From Pseudoalteromonas sp. MMG010 (GTDB taxonomy: Bacteria > Pseudomonadota > Gammaproteobacteria > Enterobacterales > Alteromonadaceae): a stretch of 64,000 bases of DNA. This document shows, piece after piece, positions 8,889 to 18,426 of this stretch. The stretch is taken from assembly GCF_018100905.1 (NCBI RefSeq), contig NZ_JAGJEG010000007.1, positions 1-64,000 of the forward strand, read 5' to 3'. How positions within the stretch are numbered: the first letter of the stretch is position 1; each line of letters begins with the position of its first letter. The notes under the pieces are model-generated. The model saw only the letters and a program-made list of their open reading frames with translations, did not search any database and was not told the origin of the DNA. Made by a program: the position numbers and the translations under genes.

Positions 8889-9067
8889 TAATAATGTAAT
8901 AACAAACACTTTACTCGCTGTTTTATTATTATGGCTTTTAAATAAACGGATTTATTATTTTACGTTAGTACACTAAATGTTCATCATGATTGTCGCCATC
9001 TACAATCAATACGGTGTTATATACAACCTAATAGTTTCTTAAAAAGGAGTTATTCAAAACTTGATGC

Positions 9068-9106
9068 CGCACCTTTATAATTTAAAACTAAAATCATAAA
9101 GGTGCG
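9068..9106. terminator. Strong hairpin in the terminus spacer
   Basis: An 11-bp perfect stem, CGCACCTTTAT (9068-9078) with ATAAAGGTGCG (9096-9106), and a 17-base AT-rich loop. No clear T run follows on either strand, so it may be a structural or regulatory element rather than a classical terminator. Confidence 0.4.
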
Positions 9107-9329
9107 CAATATTTGTCTAGATAGATTAACTACAGTTGTTTAAGAGGCGACTGAGGGTAGGTTTTTACAATCAACAATCATTACTTAAAATCTTAAAACG
9201 GCACATTGGTTGGTTGTTGTAGGTAGTAAATAATTAATAGAAAAAATAAAACACTCTAAATGTTGCAAAAGCTTTTAAAATATAAAATCAGAAAAGCAAT
9301 GGCCTGACATTGTTAAGCGATCTGTGAGT

Positions 9330-9476
9330 ATGATAAACGTCGATTACCTGCAAAATTCTCTGGTGAAACATAAAATGAATACTCGTAGCTATAGCAAGAG
9401 TACTGCAATGCGTTGTACGAGAAGATTTAGCCAAAATATAAAAAGCGGCTTAACAAATTACTTTATTATGCTTTAA
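9330..9476 (+). CDS. Possible small basic protein (48 codons) in the terminus spacer
   Basis: A short open frame starting ATG at 9330, with a second in-frame ATG at 9375 that has a GGTGA sequence about nine bases upstream. The product would be 48 (or 33) residues, rich in Ser, Arg and Lys, and resembles nothing I recognise. The frame is open for another 17 codons upstream of 9330, which could also mean it is the tail of a decayed gene. Coding status is doubtful. Confidence 0.25.
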   Translation: MINVDYLQNSLVKHKMNTRSYSKSTAMRCTRRFSQNIKSGLTNYFIML

Positions 9477-9752
9477 GGTTTCTCCTTTAAGTATAGAACG
9501 ATTTACAAGTAAGTAGGGGAGGCACCAACAACATTTTATATCCGGTGTTGTTAATATAACAAACTAAGTATCATCTCCTTAGCTTTACGCTATCGCGTTT
9601 TAAAACAGTTTTTAAGACTAAATAGAGTTAACTTTTACTTCTGAGCTAACAAGTCAAAATAGCAGCTAGCACATAATTTAAATAAAACCTAGTTGTGGTG
9701 ACTAATTAATTTATTTTAACTGTAAAGTTTAGATTACATTAATCCGATATTT

Positions 9753-9769
9753 AGTATGATGTGTTCTTT
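9753..9769 (+). other. Ter-like site 3
   Basis: AGTATGATGTGTTCTTT, an exact 17-base copy of site 2 (also sharing the next T) and in the same orientation, 881 bp further right. It would back up site 2 in blocking rightward forks from the origin, as the multiple outer Ter sites of E. coli do. Confidence 0.78.
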
Positions 9770-10040
9770 TTGTTTCTGCATAAAACAAGCAACTAAATAT
9801 AAATAGATACACAAATCTCATAACTACAAATCTATTATTTAAGTTACTGTAATTTAAGCTATTATATAAACAGTAATAAAAGTTTAACCTTCTATTTTTA
9901 ATCACAATACCTTCTAAAATCATCAAAAATACTATCTTATAAAAAATTAAATAATAATTAGTGAATATAGTCCTTGTGTAATAGGCCATATATACGTTAA
10001 TTTCCTATTTATCAGGTAAAAGTAGGAATGAGGAAAGAAC

Positions 10041-11390
10041 ATGTCACAGTGGAACCCAGATAGCTGGAGAAAGTTGCCAATATTACAGCAACCTAATTAC
10101 CCAGACCAAAACGAATTAGCTTCTGTAGAAGCCCAATTAAACAGTGCACCACCACTGGTGTTTGCTGAAGAAACACGTAGCTTATTTAAGCAACTTGAAG
10201 ATGTATGTGAAGGCCGTGCCTTTTTATTACAAGGTGGCGATTGTGCTGAGTCGTTTAGCGACTTTAACGCGATGAATATTCGCGATACATTTAAAACAAT
10301 TTTGCAAATGGCTGTGGTTTTAACGTATGGCGGTAAATGCCCGGTTGTTAAAATTGCTCGAATGGCAGGTCAATATGCAAAACCTCGTTCAGCAGATTTA
10401 GAAACTAAAGATGGGGTTTCACTCCCTTCTTATCGCGGTGATATTGTAAATAGTTTTGAATTTACTGAAAAAGCACGTATTCCAGATCCACAACGCTTAA
10501 TGACAGCGTATCATCACAGTGCTTCAACACTTAACTTACTACGTGCATTTGCACAAGGTGGCTTGGCTGATCTTCATCAGGTTAACCGTTGGAATATGGG
10601 CTTTGTGGCAGCTAACCCATTAAAAGAAAAATACCAACAACTTGCAGATAAAATTCAAGATGCTCTGGAATTTATGCAAGTATGTGGCATTAATTCAAGT
10701 ATGGCACCAAGCCTTAAAGAAACTGATTTATACACATCCCATGAAGCACTTCTTCTTGGTTATGAGCAAGCATTAACTCGTCGTGATCATTTATCTGGCG
10801 ATTGGTACGACTGTTCTGCTCACTTTGTTTGGATTGGTGAACGTACTCGTCAATTAGACCATGCACATATTGAGTTCTTTAAAGGGATTAAAAACCCGAT
10901 TGGTGTAAAAGTCGGTCCAGGTATGGACCCAGATGATCTAATTCGCTTAATTGATGCGGTTAACCCAGATAACATACCAGGTCGTTTAACATTAATTACC
11001 CGCATGGGTGCAGATGTATTGCCAGAAAAACTACCTGCATTAGTACGTAAAGTACAACAAGAAGGCCGTAAAGTAATCTGGAGCTCAGATCCAATGCACG
11101 GTAATACAGGTACAGCCAGCTCAGGCTATAAAACCCGTAGCTTTGATAATATTATGCGTGAAATTAGTCAATTCTTTGCAGTGCACAAAGCCGAAGGTTC
11201 ATATGCCGGTGGTGTACATTTAGAAATGACGGGTCAACACGTTACCGAATGTACTGGTGGTGCTTACGACTTATCAGAAGAAGATTTAGGGCAACGTTAT
11301 AAAACCCAATGTGATCCACGTTTAAATGCCGACCAAGTGCTAGAACTAGGCTTTTTAGTCGCTGATTTACTAAAAGACGCTCGCAAATAA
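10041..11390 (+). CDS. Class II 3-deoxy-7-phosphoheptulonate (DAHP) synthase
   Basis: A 449-residue enzyme that condenses phosphoenolpyruvate and erythrose 4-phosphate, the first step of the shikimate pathway. Length and N-terminus ([15 protein letters not shown]) match the plant-type class II family. Conserved stretches include [39 protein letters not shown] and [15 protein letters not shown] precedes the ATG by a few bases. It is monocistronic and ends at a hairpin terminator. Class II enzymes are unrelated in sequence to the E. coli AroF/G/H isozymes. It lies just outside the terminus region. Confidence 0.95.
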   Translation: MSQWNPDSWRKLPILQQPNYPDQNELASVEAQLNSAPPLVFAEETRSLFKQLEDVCEGRAFLLQGGDCAESFSDFNAMNIRDTFKTILQMAVVLTYGGKCPVVKIARMAGQYAKPRSADLETKDGVSLPSYRGDIVNSFEFTEKARIPDPQRLMTAYHHSASTLNLLRAFAQGGLADLHQVNRWNMGFVAANPLKEKYQQLADKIQDALEFMQVCGINSSMAPSLKETDLYTSHEALLLGYEQALTRRDHLSGDWYDCSAHFVWIGERTRQLDHAHIEFFKGIKNPIGVKVGPGMDPDDLIRLIDAVNPDNIPGRLTLITRMGADVLPEKLPALVRKVQQEGRKVIWSSDPMHGNTGTASSGYKTRSFDNIMREISQFFAVHKAEGSYAGGVHLEMTGQHVTECTGGAYDLSEEDLGQRYKTQCDPRLNADQVLELGFLVADLLKDARK

Positions 11391-11409
11391 ATTGTCAACG
11401 TCTTCGTTT

Positions 11410-11435
11410 AAAAACCGCTTAATTGCGGTTTTTTT
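11410..11435. terminator. Terminator between DAHP synthase and ppsR
   Basis: 9-bp stem AAAAACCGC/GCGGTTTTT (11410-11418 and 11425-11433), 6-base loop, with T/A tracts on both sides. It serves the two convergent genes. Confidence 0.85.
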
Positions 11436-11457
11436 ATATTTAAAAATACAAGCATAG

Positions 11458-12270
11458 TTAAACGTATTTACGACGTTGTAAATTGCCATCAACAATAATC
11501 TTTGCCGATATTTCTTCAACAGAATGATGGGTTGAATTAAAATATTTAATATTGTGTTTTTTATAAAGCATTTCGACTTCTTTTACTTCAATTCTGCATT
11601 GACGAATAGAGGCATATTTAGAATTAGCCATACGTCGTTGTCGTATATCAGCCAGTCTTTGTGGATCTATCGTTAATCCAAACAACTTATTTTTATAAGG
11701 TAACAAGCAAGTAGGTAAGCCTTCACTATCTAAATCTTCTTCAGTAATGGGGTAGTTAGCGGCTTTAATTCCATATTGTAATGCCAAATATAAACTACTT
11801 GGCGTTTTACCACTTCGGCTAACACCAATTAAAATAATATCGGCTTCACTAAAGTTTTTAATATTGCCCCCATCGTCATTCATTAAGGCATAATTTACGG
11901 CATCAATTCTAAAGTCATAACTTTTTTCATGAATTGAATGAGTTCTATGCATTTTAGGGACGGGTTCTAAGTTTAATTCGGTTTTAATTTTTTCACTATA
12001 ACTGGTCAAAAAGTCATAACACAGAGCATCAGATGAGTTGATCACATCAGCGAGCTCATGATTCACAAAAGTAAAAAAAACAAATGGCTTTTCACCTTCT
12101 TTTATTGCCGTGTTATTTATAAGTTGTTTTATTTCATGTGCTTTTTCAATTGTTTCAACAAACGGAATAGTTTTGTGGTTAAACTCTATGGGAAAAAGTG
12201 ACAACGTTGCGTGGCCAAATACCTCCGAAGTAATCGCGGTGCCGTCTGAGATGTAAAATGCGGTTCTCAT
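11458..12270 (-). CDS. ppsR: PEP synthase regulatory protein (bifunctional kinase/pyrophosphorylase)
   Basis: A 270-residue DUF299-family protein that switches PEP synthase off by ADP-dependent phosphorylation and on again by phosphate-dependent dephosphorylation. The P-loop GVSRSGKTPSS is visible near residues 148-158. Length is typical (E. coli 277). It is divergent from ppsA, its target, with a shared promoter region that contains the 12-bp palindrome at 12315-12326. AGGA precedes the ATG at 12270. Confidence 0.95.
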   Translation of the reverse strand: MRTAFYISDGTAITSEVFGHATLSLFPIEFNHKTIPFVETIEKAHEIKQLINNTAIKEGEKPFVFFTFVNHELADVINSSDALCYDFLTSYSEKIKTELNLEPVPKMHRTHSIHEKSYDFRIDAVNYALMNDDGGNIKNFSEADIILIGVSRSGKTPSSLYLALQYGIKAANYPITEEDLDSEGLPTCLLPYKNKLFGLTIDPQRLADIRQRRMANSKYASIRQCRIEVKEVEMLYKKHNIKYFNSTHHSVEEISAKIIVDGNLQRRKYV

Positions 12271-12314
12271 AAAATTCCTATTTATATTTTTATACTTAAA
12301 ATCAGCGTGTATCA

Positions 12315-12326
12315 GTTTACGTAAAC
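12315..12326. promoter_or_regulatory. Palindrome in the ppsR-ppsA divergent promoter
   Basis: GTTTACGTAAAC is a perfect 12-bp palindrome midway between the divergent ppsR and ppsA genes and looks like a repressor or activator site. I cannot assign a regulator. It does not match the HexR consensus that often controls ppsA in this group. Confidence 0.45.
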
Positions 12327-12412
12327 ATTTAGGTCAGTGTAGAATGATAGCGACCTTAATAAAAGGGTTGATTAATACACACTCACAACAATTTGTTTAT
12401 GGAGAAAGATCT

Positions 12413-14785
12413 GTGCAAGAATACGTTCTCTGGTACCAAGAGTTAGGCATGCAAGATGTTCCTCGAGTTGGCGGTAAAAACGCTTCACTTGGAGAAATGA
12501 TTTCTAACCTAGCAAACGCAGGTGTTCAAGTCCCTGGTGGCTTTGCCACTACGGCTGATGCTTTTAATGAATTTTTAGAGCAATCAGGATTAAATACCAA
12601 AATTCACAACATATTAGACACACTTAATGTTGATGATGTAAATACTCTCACAAAGGTAGGTGCCGATATCCGCCAATGGATTATCGATACTCCTTTCCAA
12701 CCTAAGTTAGACCAAGCAATTCGTGATGCATACGCGCAACTACATGGCGACACACACGCCGATGTTTCATTTGCCGTACGTTCATCTGCGACAGCAGAAG
12801 ATATGCCCGATGCATCATTTGCAGGTCAACAAGAAACATTTTTAAATGTACGTGGAATAGACGCCATTATGGTGGCAATAAAACACGTTTTTGCCTCTTT
12901 GTTTAACGACCGCGCTATATCCTATCGCGTCCACCAAGGTTATGATCATCGTGGTGTTGCGCTCAGTGCAGGTATACAAAAAATGGTTCGTTCTGATAAA
13001 TCAGCATCGGGGGTTATGTTTAGCATCGATACTGAATCTGGATTTGAAGATGTTGTATTTATTACATCTAGCTTCGGATTAGGCGAAATGGTCGTACAAG
13101 GTGCCGTTAACCCAGATGAATTTTACGTTCATAAACCCACCTTATTAAAAGGGAAACCAGCTGTTGTAAAACGTAATATTGGTTCAAAAGCCATTAAGAT
13201 GATTTACTCAAACAGCGAAGAACATGCCAAACAAGTAGAAATTGTAGATGTAGACTCCACTTTATCTAATACATTTTCTATTACCGATACCGAAGTAGAA
13301 TCACTTGCTCAACAGGCCATTATTATCGAGAAACACTACGGTAGAGCCATGGATATTGAGTGGGCAAAAGATGCAAACGACGGTAAGTTATATATAGTTC
13401 AAGCACGTCCCGAAACAGTACGCTCTAACGAAGATGCAAATGTAATGGAGCGCTTTCAATTAAATAGTAGCAGTAAAACAATTATTGAAGGACGCGCTAT
13501 TGGCCATAAAATAGGCAGTGGCGTTGTGCGTGTACTTGACTCTATTTCACAAATGGATCAAGTTCAGCCAGGTGATATTTTGGTCACAGATATGACCGAC
13601 CCTGACTGGGAACCCATAATGAAACGTGCCGCAGCGATTGTAACAAACAGAGGCGGACGTACTTGTCATGCCGCAATTATTGCTCGCGAACTAGGTATCC
13701 CTGCAGTGGTAGGTTGTGGTAATGCAACGGCATTAATTAATCAAGGGCAAAGCGTAACAGTATCTTGTGCACAAGGCGACACAGGTTACATATACGAAGG
13801 CCTGCTAGATTACGAAGTACTTACTTCACGTGTTAACGAAATGCCTGATTTACCCATAAAAGTAATGATGAACGTGGGTAACCCAGATCGTGCTTTCGAT
13901 TTTGCAAAGCTTCCTCATTCGGGTGTTGGTTTAGCGCGGGTTGAGTTTATTATTAATCGCATGATTGGGGTGCACCCTAAAGCCCTTATCAATTTTGATA
14001 AACAAAGCGATGAACTTAAAGATGAAATAACTCAAATGATCGTCGGTTATTCATCGCCTGTAGAGTTTTACATTACGAAATTAGTAGAAGGTATTTCAAC
14101 GCTAGGGTGTGCATTTTCACCCGAGCGCGTGATAGTACGTATGTCTGATTTTAAATCTAATGAGTATGCCAACCTCGTTGGTGGGCAACAATACGAACCA
14201 GATGAAGAAAACCCGATGATTGGTTTTCGTGGTGCTGCCCGTTATATTTCTGAAGATTTTCGTGATTGTTTTGCTTTAGAATGTGAAGCCATAAAGCGTG
14301 TTAGAAATACCATGGGGATGACTAACATTGATATTATGATCCCGTTCGTTCGCACCCTTGAAGAGGGAAAACGAGTTATTGAACTCTTAGAAGAGCATGG
14401 ATTAAAGCGTGGCGAAAATGGCTTAAAAGTAATTATGATGTGTGAACTGCCATCTAATGCGCTATTAGCCGATGAGTTTTTAGATATGTTCGATGGTTTT
14501 TCAATTGGTTCAAACGACTTAACACAATTAACATTAGGGTTAGACCGTGATTCAGGGCTTATTGCCCATTTGTTTGATGAGCGTGATCCCGCCATTAAAA
14601 AGTTACTTTCAATGGCAATAAAAACCGCAAAAGCGCGAGGGAAATATGTAGGAATATGTGGCCAAGGGCCTTCTGATCACGAAGACTTTGCCGCATGGTT
14701 AGTAGAGCAAGGGATTGATTCGGTATCGTTAAATCCCGATACCGTATTAGAGACCTGGTTATATTTAGCTAAAAGCCTAAAGTAA
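12413..14785 (+). CDS. ppsA: Phosphoenolpyruvate synthase
   Basis: A 790-residue enzyme converting pyruvate and ATP to phosphoenolpyruvate, AMP and phosphate, for gluconeogenesis from pyruvate, lactate or amino acids. The GTG at 12413 is chosen as start: GGAG lies eight bases upstream, and the resulting length and N-terminus (VQEYVLWYQELGMQDVPRVGGKNASLGEM) match the 792-residue E. coli protein. The frame is open for 23 further codons upstream. The phosphorylated histidine lies in GGRTCHAA at residue 419, against 421 in E. coli. The N-terminal ATP-grasp part and the C-terminal PEP-binding barrel (CGQGPSD) are complete. It is controlled by the divergent ppsR. Confidence 0.97.
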   Translation: MQEYVLWYQELGMQDVPRVGGKNASLGEMISNLANAGVQVPGGFATTADAFNEFLEQSGLNTKIHNILDTLNVDDVNTLTKVGADIRQWIIDTPFQPKLDQAIRDAYAQLHGDTHADVSFAVRSSATAEDMPDASFAGQQETFLNVRGIDAIMVAIKHVFASLFNDRAISYRVHQGYDHRGVALSAGIQKMVRSDKSASGVMFSIDTESGFEDVVFITSSFGLGEMVVQGAVNPDEFYVHKPTLLKGKPAVVKRNIGSKAIKMIYSNSEEHAKQVEIVDVDSTLSNTFSITDTEVESLAQQAIIIEKHYGRAMDIEWAKDANDGKLYIVQARPETVRSNEDANVMERFQLNSSSKTIIEGRAIGHKIGSGVVRVLDSISQMDQVQPGDILVTDMTDPDWEPIMKRAAAIVTNRGGRTCHAAIIARELGIPAVVGCGNATALINQGQSVTVSCAQGDTGYIYEGLLDYEVLTSRVNEMPDLPIKVMMNVGNPDRAFDFAKLPHSGVGLARVEFIINRMIGVHPKALINFDKQSDELKDEITQMIVGYSSPVEFYITKLVEGISTLGCAFSPERVIVRMSDFKSNEYANLVGGQQYEPDEENPMIGFRGAARYISEDFRDCFALECEAIKRVRNTMGMTNIDIMIPFVRTLEEGKRVIELLEEHGLKRGENGLKVIMMCELPSNALLADEFLDMFDGFSIGSNDLTQLTLGLDRDSGLIAHLFDERDPAIKKLLSMAIKTAKARGKYVGICGQGPSDHEDFAAWLVEQGIDSVSLNPDTVLETWLYLAKSLK

Positions 14786-14793
14786 TAAGTTAT

Positions 14794-14828
14794 CCGAGTA
14801 TGTTTATATTTAAATTAAACATACTCGG
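14794..14828. terminator. 13-bp hairpin after ppsA
   Basis: Perfect 13-bp stem CCGAGTATGTTTA/TAAACATACTCGG (14794-14806 and 14816-14828) with a 9-base AT loop, nine bases after the ppsA stop codon. No T run follows, so it may be an RNA-stabilising 3' end or a weak terminator. Confidence 0.55.
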
Positions 14829-14950
14829 CTGTTAACGACTTATTTATATTAATAAACTCAATTGCAATGGCTTCATTATTTAAGTACAACACATTAATTA
14901 AGCCATTGTATATAAATAAAATATTGTGCATACGCATGGTATTAATACTA

Positions 14951-14975
14951 AAAAGCCAGCGTCAGTCTGGCTTTT
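14951..14975. terminator. Terminator of the small membrane protein gene
   Basis: 9-bp stem AAAAGCCAG/CTGGCTTTT with a 7-base loop just beyond the stop codon of the minus-strand gene at 14978, and usable from both sides. Confidence 0.75.
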
Positions 14976-14977
14976 AA

Positions 14978-15187
14978 TTACTTCGCTAATTTTTTATCTA
15001 AAAACGCACACGATTTGGTTAACGCTTTTTGGCATAACGCTAAATAATAACGTGCTTTAGGGTAATAAAATGAAAAGCACATTAAACCAACAATTAAAAA
15101 AATAAGTGATGGCCCCGGTACCACAGCAAAAAATAACCCAAGCAATATAAAAATAGCGCCTAGCAATAATAATACTAATTTTTTCAT
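14978..15187 (-). CDS. Small membrane protein, PGPGW-like
   Basis: 69 residues with a hydrophobic segment at about 4-24 (LVLLLLGAIFILLGLFFAVV), a PGPS turn, and a second hydrophobic segment at about 29-45, followed by a basic tail. The two-helix hairpin around PGP resembles the PGPGW family of putative transmembrane proteins, whose function is unknown. It has its own terminator and an AT-rich upstream region, and is convergent with ppsA. Confidence 0.75.
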   Translation of the reverse strand: MKKLVLLLLGAIFILLGLFFAVVPGPSLIFLIVGLMCFSFYYPKARYYLALCQKALTKSCAFLDKKLAK

Positions 15188-15334
15188 AACTCACCTTCGT
15201 TGTGTTATTTCATTATGAGTATATTTGGATTAGACACTAAATCACGAAAAAGAGTGTTACAAACTGTAAATTCTTCAATTTCTATTGTTCAATGCCATGA
15301 TATAATTATTTAAATGCCATAAATTAACGTCGTT

Positions 15335-18300
15335 ATGATAGCAACTATTTCTCAGCAAGATGCCGCAACTGACTTGGTTGCACACTATTTAGATACCATA
15401 AAAAAACAAGGATTTAGCGGTGATACCGATGCAAGTTATGCAACGCGGTTAACCGCTTCAACCGATAACAGTATTTATCAGCAATTACCGCAAGGTGTTA
15501 TTTTTCCCAAATCTGAAAAAGACATCCAAACGGCTTTGCAAACAGCATCTCGCGACCCATTTTTATCATTAACATTTAGTCCACGTGGGGGCGGAACCGG
15601 TACTAACGGACAGTCACTCACCCCCGGAATTATTGTTGATTTATCGCGCTACATGCGTGAAATTCTCGAAATAAATGTAGAAGAAGGTTGGGTCCGCGTT
15701 CAAACAGGAGTTATAAAAGATCAATTAAATGATTTTTTACGTCCTTATGGTTTCTTCTTTTCGCCCGATCTTTCTACCAGTAATAGAGCAACCATTGGCG
15801 GTATGATAAGTACCGATGCATCTGGACAAGGCTCGTTAGTTTATGGCAAAACCAGCGATCATGTATTAGGGCTCACTACGTATTTAGTGGATGGTACACA
15901 AATGTGTAGCAGTGCAATGGATATTGAAAAAGCACAAATTATAGCCCAGCAAGACACATTAATAGGCCAACTTTATAGTACGGTATTAAATATTAGCCTT
16001 GGTGAGCGCGATGCAATTTTAGCAAAATTCCCACGCTTAAACCGCTTTTTAACCGGGTACGACTTAGAGCATGTACTAAGTGAAGACTTACAAACATTTG
16101 ATATGAGTCGGTTAATTACCGGTGCCGAAGGGTCTTTAGGTATTGTAAGTGAAGCTAAATTAAATTTAACGCCTATTGCCGAATTTAAAACATTAATTAA
16201 TATTAAATACGATAGTTTCGACTCAGCATTGCGCCATTCTCCTTTTTTAGTATCAGCAAAAGCAACATCGGTTGAAACCGTCGACAGTAAAGTATTAAAC
16301 CTCGCACGCGAAGATATTATTTGGCATTCAGTATCGGACTTAATAACCGATGTATCAAATAAAGATATGCAAGGGCTCAACATGGTCGAATTTAATGCCG
16401 TGGCAGCCGAAGACATAAAAGACAAAGTTAATAGCTTATGCTCATTACTTGATCAATGCGTCGAAAATAAAACCAATGGTGTAATAGGGTACCAACTAAC
16501 TAATAATAAAGCTGATATATTAAAAATTTACGCAATGCGAAAAAAATCAGTAGGACTATTAGGCAATGTAAAAGGGAGCCAAAAGCCATTAGCATTTGCT
16601 GAAGATACCGCAGTGCCACCAGAAAATTTAGCCGATTATATTGTAGAATTTAGAGCCTTACTCGATAGTCATAATTTACAATATGGTATGTTTGGTCATG
16701 TTGATGCCGGTGTATTACATGTTAGGCCAGCGTTGGATATGTGCGATCCGGAACAAGAAAAGCTACTACGTACAATTTCTGATCAAGTCGTAAACCTGAC
16801 AGCAAAGTATGGCGGTTTGATGTGGGGCGAGCATGGAAAAGGATACCGTAGCGAATATGGCCCTGATTTTTTTGGCGAACATTTATTTACTCAACTTAGA
16901 AAAATAAAATCAGCATTTGATCCTAACAACCGCATTAACCCCGGTAAAATATGTACTCCTATCGACAGTAAGGACTTACTTGTTAGTGTTGACGGGCAAA
17001 AACGTTCTTGGTTTGATAAACAAATTCCTATCGATGTAAAATCTAGTTTTAATAATGCTATGACCTGTAACGGTAATGGCATTTGCTTTAACTACGATGA
17101 AAATTCACCGATGTGTCCATCGTATAAAGTGACCGGCGACCGCCGACATTCACCAAAAGGGCGAGCAACTTTAATGCGTGAATGGTTGCGATTACAGCAA
17201 AATAAACACATTGATTTGCTCGAAGTTGAAAAACAATTAAATAAGGGCGAAGTGATTACATGGTGGGAACGCTATGTTCACAGCCGTGAAAAAAATAAAG
17301 GCTTGTATGATTTTTCGCACGAAGTAAAAGAAGCAATGGATGAGTGTTTGGCATGTAAAGCATGTACAACCGCATGCCCAATAAAAGTAGATGTTCCTAC
17401 ATTTCGTGCCCGTTTTTTAAATTATTACCATAGTTATTATGCGCGTCCATTAAAAGATTACTTAGTTGCCAATATAGAAAGCAGTGCGCCACTGATGGCA
17501 AAATTGGCAAGGGTAATTAATCCCGTTGTAAACACAACATTTGTCAGTAAAGCTATTGAAAAAACCGTGGGCTATGTAAATACACCTCAATTAAGTAGTC
17601 CCACGTTAACAAAACGCATAACTAAAGATGAAAAGTTTAATTTAGCAGCACTTAAAAAGATGACTGCTGAGCAACAAAGTAATTACGTACTCATTGTGCA
17701 AGACCCATTTACTAGCTTTTATGAAGCTGAGTTAGTGACCAGCTTTATCAAATTGATAAAACATTTAGGTAAAAAACCAATACTGCTTCCATTTAAGCCC
17801 AATGGTAAACCACAACATGTAAAAGGTTTTTTGCATGAGTTTAAAGTGACCGCTAAAAATGCCGCTGACTTTTTAAATCAATTAAACGATATAAATGCCC
17901 CATTAGTTGGTTTAGATGCATCGTTAGTTTTGTGTTACCGTGATGAATATAACAGTATTTTGCAACACGAACGTGGCGACTTTAATGTCTTACTTGCACA
18001 TGAATGGTTGCAAAATCAAACATTTAAAAATTTAGAAGTCGACAATACTAACCAAGCTGAATTTACATTATTAAGTCATTGCAGCGAAACAACTGCGTTA
18101 CCAAAAGCGGCCGCTATATGGAAAACTATTTTTAACGATGTAGGTTTAGTGTTAAACACAACTCATACTGGATGTTGCGGTATGGCAGGTACCTATGGCC
18201 ACGAATTACAAAACCAACAAAATTCAAAAGCGTTATACGACATGAGTTGGAAACCTATTGTTGATAAAAATAAAGCGGAGCAGTTGTTATCAACCGGTTT

Positions 18301-18379
18301 TTCTTGTCGGAGTCAGGTTAAGCGATTCGAAAAATTTAAACCAAAACACCCAATAGAGTTACTCGCCGAATTACTTTAA
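15335..18379 (+). CDS. ydiJ: FAD-linked oxidase with Fe-S and CCG domains (YdiJ family)
   Basis: A 1014-residue membrane-associated dehydrogenase. It has an N-terminal FAD-binding type 4 domain (segment FSPRGGGTGTNGQSLTPG), an FAD-oxidase C-terminal domain (YGMFGHVDAGVLHVRP and GEHGKGYRSE), a 4Fe-4S cluster motif CLACKACTTACP near residue 670, and a cysteine-rich TGCCGMAGTYGHE near 945. This is the YdiJ/D-2-hydroxyacid dehydrogenase layout (E. coli YdiJ 1018 residues). YdiJ-type enzymes oxidise D-2-hydroxyacids such as D-2-hydroxyglutarate or D-lactate and feed electrons to the respiratory chain; which substrate applies here is not visible. A strong terminator follows. Confidence 0.93.
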   Translation: MIATISQQDAATDLVAHYLDTIKKQGFSGDTDASYATRLTASTDNSIYQQLPQGVIFPKSEKDIQTALQTASRDPFLSLTFSPRGGGTGTNGQSLTPGIIVDLSRYMREILEINVEEGWVRVQTGVIKDQLNDFLRPYGFFFSPDLSTSNRATIGGMISTDASGQGSLVYGKTSDHVLGLTTYLVDGTQMCSSAMDIEKAQIIAQQDTLIGQLYSTVLNISLGERDAILAKFPRLNRFLTGYDLEHVLSEDLQTFDMSRLITGAEGSLGIVSEAKLNLTPIAEFKTLINIKYDSFDSALRHSPFLVSAKATSVETVDSKVLNLAREDIIWHSVSDLITDVSNKDMQGLNMVEFNAVAAEDIKDKVNSLCSLLDQCVENKTNGVIGYQLTNNKADILKIYAMRKKSVGLLGNVKGSQKPLAFAEDTAVPPENLADYIVEFRALLDSHNLQYGMFGHVDAGVLHVRPALDMCDPEQEKLLRTISDQVVNLTAKYGGLMWGEHGKGYRSEYGPDFFGEHLFTQLRKIKSAFDPNNRINPGKICTPIDSKDLLVSVDGQKRSWFDKQIPIDVKSSFNNAMTCNGNGICFNYDENSPMCPSYKVTGDRRHSPKGRATLMREWLRLQQNKHIDLLEVEKQLNKGEVITWWERYVHSREKNKGLYDFSHEVKEAMDECLACKACTTACPIKVDVPTFRARFLNYYHSYYARPLKDYLVANIESSAPLMAKLARVINPVVNTTFVSKAIEKTVGYVNTPQLSSPTLTKRITKDEKFNLAALKKMTAEQQSNYVLIVQDPFTSFYEAELVTSFIKLIKHLGKKPILLPFKPNGKPQHVKGFLHEFKVTAKNAADFLNQLNDINAPLVGLDASLVLCYRDEYNSILQHERGDFNVLLAHEWLQNQTFKNLEVDNTNQAEFTLLSHCSETTALPKAAAIWKTIFNDVGLVLNTTHTGCCGMAGTYGHELQNQQNSKALYDMSWKPIVDKNKAEQLLSTGFSCRSQVKRFEKFKPKHPIELLAELL

Positions 18380-18400
18380 CCTTATTAATTTACAAATATA

Positions 18401-18426
18401 AAAACCTAACCTAGTTAGGTTTTTTA
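18401..18426. terminator. Terminator between ydiJ and the antiporter gene
   Basis: 10-bp stem AAAACCTAAC/GTTAGGTTTT (18401-18410 and 18414-18423) with a 3-base loop and a T run. Its end touches the stop codon of the convergent antiporter gene at 18424. Confidence 0.85.

Larger units (their letters stand above)
8890..9752. other. Gene-poor terminus spacer
   Basis: An 860-bp AT-rich stretch between Ter-like sites 2 and 3 with no convincing gene. Recognisable items are an 11-bp perfect hairpin (9068-9078 with 9096-9106, stem CGCACCTTTAT) and a possible 48-codon reading frame at 9330-9476. An AGTATGAT core at 9328-9335 does not continue as a Ter site. The rest shows no structure I can name. Together with 8768-8871 and 9770-10040 it makes a 1.27-kb gene-free interval, unusually long for this window. 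Confidence 0.6.

Noticed and set aside
9101-9128. GGTGCGCA at the terminus resembling the start of a dif site
   Set aside because: Only the first eight bases match and the XerD arm is absent. The bases belong to the 9068-9106 hairpin.
9729-9989. 86-codon minus-strand open frame in the terminus interval
   Set aside because: Composition is that of translated AT-rich intergenic DNA (long runs of F, Y, N, I), there is no ribosome site, and a Ter-like site lies inside it.
14797-14825. AGTATGTTTA on both strands of the post-ppsA hairpin as a pair of Ter sites
   Set aside because: The similarity stops after the first eight bases and the symmetry is explained by the hairpin.
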